Origin: an uncultured Christensenellaceae bacterium
GTDB taxonomy: Bacteria; Bacillota; Clostridia; Christensenellales; Pumilibacteraceae
Reading direction: 5' to 3'
Length of the DNA: 11,286 nt
Assembly: GCA_910588315.1 (NCBI GenBank)
Contig: CAJUQF010000059.1
Location: 1 to 11,286, forward strand
The notes beneath the pieces were generated by a model that ran no database searches, was not told the origin of the DNA, and was given only the letters and a program-made list of their open reading frames with translations. Positions within the stretch are counted from its first letter, which is position 1. Every line of letters starts with the position of its first letter. Made by a program: the position numbers and the translations under genes. Of the stretch, positions 7,063-11,286 are shown piece after piece.

Positions 7063-8868
7063 ATGGACAGACAGAAAAATATACGCAATTTTTGTATAAT
7101 AGCGCATATAGATCACGGCAAATCGACGCTCGCGGATAGGCTTATGGAATCAACGGCGACGCTGACGAAACGCGAATTGTCCGATCAAATGCTTGACAGT
7201 ATGGACATAGAGCGTGAGCGCGGTATAACTATCAAACTCACTCCCGTCAGAATGTTTTACGAACATAACGGCGAGCGATATATATTTAATCTCATCGATA
7301 CGCCCGGGCATGTCGATTTTACGTACGAAGTATCCAGATCGCTTGCCGCATGCGAGGGCGCAGTCCTTGTCGTTGACGCCGCTCAGGGCGTGGAGGCGCA
7401 AACGCTTGCCAACGTATATCTTGCGCTCGACAACGATTTGGAGATCGTTCCCGTCATAAATAAGATAGATTTGCCCGCGGCACGCCCCGAAGAAGTCAAA
7501 GCGGAGATAGAAGATATTATAGGTCTGCCGGCGGACGAAGCTCCGTGTATTTCCGCCAAGGAGGGTATAAATATCGACGACGTTCTGCGCGCGATCGCAG
7601 AACAAGTGCCGCCGCCTAACGGCGACGAAAACAAGCCGCTCAAAGCGTTGATATTCGATTCCTATTACGACAATTACAAGGGCGCCGTATGCCTTATAAG
7701 AGTAGTCGACGGCAAAGTAAAAGCCGGAGACCGTATAACCATGATGAGCAGCGGAAAGGTTTACGACGTTACCGAAGTCGGGGTCTTTCAACCTAAACCG
7801 GTCGCGGTGCGAGAATTATATGCCGGCGACGTCGGTTATCTTTGCGCGTCGATTAAATCTATAGCAGATACCGCGCCGGGCGATACGATAACGCTTGCCG
7901 ATAACCCGACGGCAGAACCGTGTCCGGGTTATAAAAAAGTGAAGCCGGTCGTGTATTGCGGTATATATCCGGCAGACGGATCCAGATACGAAGATTTGAA
8001 GGATGCGCTCGAACGTTTGAAGTTAAACGATGCGTCGCTGTTTTACGAACCCGAAACTTCGTCGGCGCTCGGTTTCGGTTTCCGTTGCGGTTTTTTGGGG
8101 CTTCTCCATATGGAGATAATCGAAGAGCGTTTGGAGCGTGAATTCGATCTCGATATCATAACAACGGCGCCGAGCGTCGTGTACAAAGTTTATACCGCGT
8201 CGGGAGTGACGGAAGTTACAAACCCTACGAACCTACCGCCTATAGGCGAGATAGATAAAATGGAAGAACCTGTCGTGACGGCGTCTATTTATACGCCGCC
8301 GGAATATATCGGACCTATCATGGATCTTTGTCAAGACAAGCGCGGCGAGTATATCAATATGACATACATCGAAAAAACACGAGTACTTTTGACGTATACC
8401 ATGCCGCTTAACGAGATAGTTTATGATTTTTTCGACGGGTTGAAGAGCCGTTCGCGCGGCTATGCGAGTTTCGATTACGAGCAGGCGGGATATAGACCAA
8501 GCGATCTCGTAAAGCTCGATATTATTCTAAACGGCGAGATTTGCGATGCGTTAAGCATAATCGTTCATCGTGAAAAGGCTTATGGCAGAGGACGTGCTAT
8601 GGCGGAGAAACTTAAAGACGTTATACCGCGCAAGCTGTTCGAAATACCCATCCAAGCCGCCATCGGCGGTAAGGTGATCGCGCGCGAGACGATCAAAGCG
8701 CTCAGAAAAGACGTTTTGGCAAAGTGCTACGGCGGCGACGTAACTCGAAAAAAGAAACTGCTCGAAAAGCAGAAAGAGGGTAAGAAACGCATGCGGCAGT
8801 TCGGCTCGGTGGAGATCCCTTCGGAAGCGTTTATGTCCGTGTTAAAACTCGATTCCGATAAAAAATGA
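7063..8868 (+). CDS. lepA: Elongation factor 4 (ribosome back-translocating GTPase LepA)
   Basis: A full-length 601-residue LepA, a translational GTPase that binds the ribosome and helps under stress or in initiation and assembly. GTPase motifs are complete: G1 AHIDHGKST (14-22), G2 in ERERGITIK, G3 DTPGH (79-83), G4 NKID (133-136), G5 SAK (164-166). Domain II and the EF-G-like domains III and V follow, with FGFRCGFLGLLHMEI in domain III. The LepA-specific C-terminal domain is present, with basic RKKKLLEKQKEGKKRMRQFG and SVEIPSEAFMSVLK. The ATG at 7063 is the only start consistent with the family N-terminus. It has no Shine-Dalgarno and sits six bases after a perfect -10 box, so the mRNA is probably leaderless. 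Its last four bases overlap the hemW start. Confidence 0.97.
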   Translation: MDRQKNIRNFCIIAHIDHGKSTLADRLMESTATLTKRELSDQMLDSMDIERERGITIKLTPVRMFYEHNGERYIFNLIDTPGHVDFTYEVSRSLAACEGAVLVVDAAQGVEAQTLANVYLALDNDLEIVPVINKIDLPAARPEEVKAEIEDIIGLPADEAPCISAKEGINIDDVLRAIAEQVPPPNGDENKPLKALIFDSYYDNYKGAVCLIRVVDGKVKAGDRITMMSSGKVYDVTEVGVFQPKPVAVRELYAGDVGYLCASIKSIADTAPGDTITLADNPTAEPCPGYKKVKPVVYCGIYPADGSRYEDLKDALERLKLNDASLFYEPETSSALGFGFRCGFLGLLHMEIIEERLEREFDLDIITTAPSVVYKVYTASGVTEVTNPTNLPPIGEIDKMEEPVVTASIYTPPEYIGPIMDLCQDKRGEYINMTYIEKTRVLLTYTMPLNEIVYDFFDGLKSRSRGYASFDYEQAGYRPSDLVKLDIILNGEICDALSIIVHREKAYGRGRAMAEKLKDVIPRKLFEIPIQAAIGGKVIARETIKALRKDVLAKCYGGDVTRKKKLLEKQKEGKKRMRQFGSVEIPSEAFMSVLKLDSDKK

Positions 8869-9974
8869 GTATAGTAAACAAATCACCGCTCGGGATTTAT
8901 ATTCATATTCCGTTTTGTAAGAGAAAGTGTGATTATTGCGCTTTCGTTTCGACGTCCGATCTATCTTTGCAAAAAGCTTATGTAGATACGTTGATACGCG
9001 AGATCGGGCAGAGTGAATTGCGCGGCGCGGTCGCAGACACGGTCTATATCGGCGGCGGTACTCCGTCCTGTCTGTTCCGCGGCGGACTCGATGCGGTTTT
9101 TTGCGCGGTACGAAACGTATTCGATATAGCGCACGATGCGGAAATCACAGTGGAATGTAATCCCGAAAGCGCAAATGCGGAGTTTATAGACGAATGTTTG
9201 GCAAACGGTGTCAACAGGGTAAGCATGGGTTTGCAATCTTCTTGCGACAGCGTATTGAAATCGGTGGGACGAATCCATGATTTTTCGACGTTTGTGACCG
9301 CCGCCGAAAAACTGTCTCGCAGCTTTGATAATTTTTCTTCGGATATCATGCTCGGATTGCCCGGTCAGACGGACTCTGACATTGACGCGTGTATGGAGGT
9401 ATTCGATAAATACTGTACGCACGCATCGGTTTATGCTTTGACGGTTGAAGAGAATACTCCGCTTTACGATAGCGGATATTCGACCGACGATGACCGTATC
9501 GCGCAATTGTATGACCGCGCGAGATCCGCTCTCGAAAAAAAGGGGTTCAAACGATACGAGGTCAGCAATTTCGCGCGTGACGGAAAGTACGGTAAACACA
9601 ATAAAAAATATTGGAATTGCGAGCCGTATGTGGGGTTCGGAGTCGCATCTCACGGTTATGACGGCGATCTTCGTCGATTCAGGCATACGGATGATATTTG
9701 CGATTATATTTTACATCCGAATTTACAAACCGTCGAACTGACACAAAAAGATCGATACAACGAATATATCATGCTTCGGTTGCGTACGTCGGATGGGATA
9801 TCGTTATCTGATTTTCGCAAACGGTTCGGATATGAATTCGAAGCGAATGGCTCCGATAAACTTGAATATCTGTTGCGGGCGGGATATGTCATAAAAGACG
9901 GCGGACATATACGTATATCGTCCGATTACATGTTTGTCATGAACGGGATAATAGAAGATCTGATGCTTGACTGA
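8865..9974 (+). CDS. hemW: Radical SAM heme chaperone HemW (formerly annotated as coproporphyrinogen III oxidase-like)
   Basis: This 369-residue protein belongs to the HemN-like radical SAM family. The cluster motif is C18-x3-C22-x2-C25 followed by A-F, the HemW pattern, rather than the CxC that ends the HemN motif. GGGTPS (63-68) and ECNPES follow for SAM binding. The HemW heme-binding motif HNxxYW is present as HNKKYW (245-250), then the C-terminal HemN_C-like region. It is therefore more likely a heme-trafficking protein than a coproporphyrinogen dehydrogenase. The start ATG overlaps the lepA stop in an ATGA arrangement with only a weak Shine-Dalgarno, so it is probably translationally coupled to lepA. 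The lepA-hemW order is widespread in Bacillota. Its stop codon overlaps the -35 box of the next gene's promoter. Confidence 0.94.
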   Translation: MSIVNKSPLGIYIHIPFCKRKCDYCAFVSTSDLSLQKAYVDTLIREIGQSELRGAVADTVYIGGGTPSCLFRGGLDAVFCAVRNVFDIAHDAEITVECNPESANAEFIDECLANGVNRVSMGLQSSCDSVLKSVGRIHDFSTFVTAAEKLSRSFDNFSSDIMLGLPGQTDSDIDACMEVFDKYCTHASVYALTVEENTPLYDSGYSTDDDRIAQLYDRARSALEKKGFKRYEVSNFARDGKYGKHNKKYWNCEPYVGFGVASHGYDGDLRRFRHTDDICDYILHPNLQTVELTQKDRYNEYIMLRLRTSDGISLSDFRKRFGYEFEANGSDKLEYLLRAGYVIKDGGHIRISSDYMFVMNGIIEDLMLD

Positions 9975-9996
9975 TATAAGCGTTCTATGATATAAT
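9967..9996 (+). promoter_or_regulatory. Sigma-A type promoter of the membrane zincin gene, predicted leaderless
   Basis: TTGACT (9967-9972), an 18-base spacer and TATAAT (9991-9996), with TGA before the hexamer (extended -10). The -35 box overlaps the end of hemW. The predicted transcription start is at 10003-10004, coinciding with a GTG codon in frame. Confidence 0.72.
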
Positions 9997-10003
9997 TGTG
10001 CGC

Positions 10004-10579
10004 GTGAAGAGTCATTATTTATATAGGTCCGTAACTCGGCTCGAAATGCTCGATCCCAAGCTGAGAATACTCAATAAGCTCAATACGTTTGCGCTTATCA
10101 CGATTTTATCAGGTAGCGCGGTAGGGCTTGTTTTGAATTACTGTTTTCGTATGGCAGGCGAACCGGGCGGTATGTATTCGATTTATATTTTATGCGGTGT
10201 TACGTGCTGTTTGATTTATCCGTATGTTCATGAGTTTGCACATGCGTTAGCTATTGTTTTGGTCAAGCGACACGTGCCTGCGGTTAAATTCGGAAAGCTT
10301 GCGGCATGGTGCGGTTCGCCCGATATAGTTTTTACAAAAGCGCAGTATGTTTTTGCAGCATCTTTTCCGTTCTTGTTTTATTCCGCACTGCTTATCCCGT
10401 TTTGCGTTTTACTGCCGCCTTTATATTTTCCGATACCGTTCATGCCGCTGACTTACAATTTATTCGGTTCGGTTGCCGATGCGTTTATGTTGAGAAAAGC
10501 CTTGACAGCGCCGCGCGGCGGGATAATAGTCGACGGCGGTACCGAGATAGTCATTTACGGTCCCGTACAAAACATGTAG
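10004..10579 (+). CDS. Integral membrane protein with HExxH motif (DUF3267-like putative zincin)
   Basis: A small membrane protein of 191 residues from the GTG at 10004. A GTG at 9998 would add two residues but lies in the gap just after the -10 box, before the predicted transcription start. No Shine-Dalgarno is visible for either. About four hydrophobic segments are seen. The second ends in HEFAH (76-80), a HExxH zinc-metalloprotease motif inside the membrane region. A later NLFGSVADAF contains N152 and D159, resembling the NxxGSxxD pattern of DUF3267 proteins; the aspartate could be the third ligand. I therefore call it a putative membrane zincin; substrate and activity are unknown. It sits between hemW and hrcA, where many Bacillota have no gene, so a role in stress or protein quality control is only a guess. 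Confidence 0.75.
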   Translation: MKSHYLYRSVTRLEMLDPKLRILNKLNTFALITILSGSAVGLVLNYCFRMAGEPGGMYSIYILCGVTCCLIYPYVHEFAHALAIVLVKRHVPAVKFGKLAAWCGSPDIVFTKAQYVFAASFPFLFYSALLIPFCVLLPPLYFPIPFMPLTYNLFGSVADAFMLRKALTAPRGGIIVDGGTEIVIYGPVQNM

Positions 10580-10678
10580 AAAAGCATTATTTATTTATAA
10601 GTTTTGGCATATATTGTTTGTGTTGTTTATCCTGTATACTATTTTTGGAAAACAGTTATATTTTTCATTGAAAATCAT

Positions 10679-10707
10679 TTGACAATAAATGGGGTATATG
10701 TTAAAAT
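10679..10707 (+). promoter_or_regulatory. Sigma-A type promoter of hrcA
   Basis: Perfect TTGACA (10679-10684), a 17-base spacer and TAAAAT (10702-10707), preceded by TGT (extended -10). The predicted start is A10714, inside the left arm of the CIRCE element. The AT-rich stretch 10580-10678 before it shows no hairpin terminator and no further gene. Confidence 0.82.
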
Positions 10708-10711
10708 TGTT

Positions 10712-10738
10712 TTAGCAGTCAAAGGCTGTGATTGCTAA
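10712..10738 (+). promoter_or_regulatory. CIRCE operator (HrcA binding site)
   Basis: TTAGCAGTC (10712-10720), nine bases, then GATTGCTAA (10730-10738). The established consensus is TTAGCACTC-N9-GAGTGCTAA, so each arm has a single mismatch and the spacing is exact. It covers the predicted transcription start of hrcA, as expected for autorepression of an hrcA-led heat-shock operon. Confidence 0.9.
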
Positions 10739-10766
10739 TTCGAAGAGTGATCGGAATCCGGTGCAA

Positions 10767-11267
10767 ATGGGTCTCACAGGCAGAAAAGAGAAAATACTTC
10801 AGGCGGTCGTCGACGGCTATATAGAGAATTGCCAGCCCGTTTCCAGTGCGGAAATAAAAGAAAAACATTTGCCGGCGCTGTCGTCCGCAACGATTCGCAA
10901 CGAGTTGGCTGCGCTCGAAGAGATGGGGTATCTTTCACAGCTTCATACTTCGTCGGGACGCGTGCCTACTGCCGAGGCGTACAGACTGTATGTCGAAAAG
11001 CTTATGCCTAAACGCAAGCTTACGCGCTCCGAGTTGAAAATCGTTAAGCGGTATTTCAACAAAAAGATAACCGAACTCGACGATGTGTTGAAAAACACGG
11101 CAAAAGTCATTTCTGAGATAACCAATCTTACATCCGTTGCGTATGTTCAGAATGCGGAAGACGCTACGATAATCAACGTTAAGATCGTACGTTTGACCGA
11201 TTCCACCGTGCTGATAGTTATAGTCACAAATCTCGGCGTACTGAAAGATGCGACGGCGCATATATAA
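10767..11267 (+). CDS. hrcA: Heat-inducible transcription repressor HrcA, shortened reading frame
   Basis: Represses class I heat-shock genes by binding CIRCE. The N-terminal winged-helix domain is clear: RKEKILQAVVDGYIE, SSATIRNELAALEEMGYL, then HTSSGRVPTAEAYRLYV. It is followed by a helical stretch and the start of the GAF-like domain (SVAYVQNAEDATIINVKIVRL). I chose ATG 10767 because the protein then starts MGLTGRKEKIL, like known HrcA. A GTG at 10728 lies inside CIRCE and only 14 bases from the transcription start. GTG 10761 is also possible. Only a weak GGA (10753-10755) precedes these. The frame stops at TAA 11265-11267 after 166 residues, whereas HrcA usually has about 340. The other half would lie beyond the window in another frame if this is a frameshift. 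Whether it is a true truncation or a sequencing error cannot be decided here. Confidence 0.85.
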   Translation: MGLTGRKEKILQAVVDGYIENCQPVSSAEIKEKHLPALSSATIRNELAALEEMGYLSQLHTSSGRVPTAEAYRLYVEKLMPKRKLTRSELKIVKRYFNKKITELDDVLKNTAKVISEITNLTSVAYVQNAEDATIINVKIVRLTDSTVLIVIVTNLGVLKDATAHI

Positions 11268-11286
11268 CCAACCCGTCTATATGCGC

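Noticed and set aside
8961..9686. Long minus-strand frame opposite hemW (241 codons), and similar frames opposite lepA (7150-7791) and clpC (1725-2147)
   Set aside because: They mirror well-recognised plus-strand genes, have no recognisable motifs, and their proteins look like antisense shadows.
10614..10640. Second promoter for hrcA with TATACT at 10635-10640
   Set aside because: No convincing -35 at a proper distance, and the TTGACA-N17-TAAAAT promoter nearer the gene is far better.
10580..10678. Terminator or small gene in the AT-rich stretch after the zincin gene
   Set aside because: No stable hairpin with a T-tract and no frame with a ribosome binding site. A frame of 121 codons across 10306-10671 is a shadow of the zincin gene.
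1..11286. Mobile elements, CRISPR arrays, tRNA or rRNA genes
   Set aside because: Scanned for terminal repeats, transposase motifs, spaced direct repeats and tRNA T-loop patterns; nothing convincing was seen.

Overview
The window looks like a chromosomal housekeeping region of a low-to-moderate GC bacterium of the Bacillota (Firmicutes), most likely an uncultured Clostridia-type lineage. The grounds are the gene order lepA-hemW-(one gene)-hrcA, a CIRCE operator in front of hrcA, a ClpC-type ATPase with a UVR-like middle domain, a long-form ribosome hibernation factor and an HPr-fold protein. I cannot name a species from the sequence. I see no insertion sequence, phage, CRISPR array, tRNA or rRNA, and no gene-free stretch longer than 300 bases.

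Layout, left to right. The plus strand opens with a 5'-truncated ClpC chaperone ATPase (3-2249). The hpf gene follows with its own promoter and terminator (to about 2920). Next comes glucose-6-phosphate isomerase (pgi, 3001-4395), with a promoter flanked and overlapped by an inverted repeat. After it lies a 76-residue HPr-like protein that lacks the phosphorylatable histidine (4481-4711), then an unrecognised, mostly helical 250-residue protein (4780-5532). A bidirectional terminator (5552-5584) separates these from a convergent minus-strand pair: a cytosolic glycerophosphodiester phosphodiesterase (6170-6910) followed by a GtrA-family membrane protein (5627-6154). A divergent promoter region (6911-7062) serves that pair on one side and lepA on the other. 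The plus strand continues with lepA (7063-8868), hemW overlapping it by 4 bases, an integral-membrane HExxH (putative zincin) protein (10004-10579), and hrcA (from about 10767) preceded by a promoter and CIRCE element.

Functionally, ClpC, Hpf, LepA, HrcA and perhaps the membrane zincin form a proteostasis and translation-stress theme. Pgi and the HPr-like protein are a carbon-metabolism pair. The GDPD/GtrA pair is an envelope or glycerophosphate unit.

The points most worth a second look are: (i) two promoters (lepA and the zincin gene) whose -10 boxes lie 6-7 bases from the start codon with no Shine-Dalgarno, predicting leaderless mRNAs; (ii) an hrcA reading frame that stops at about half the family's length; (iii) the His-less, Ser-retaining HPr-like protein next to pgi; (iv) the pgi promoter inverted repeat; (v) an unusually uniform extended -10 element (TGn before the hexamer) at six of seven promoters. 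I found no clearly new multi-gene system.
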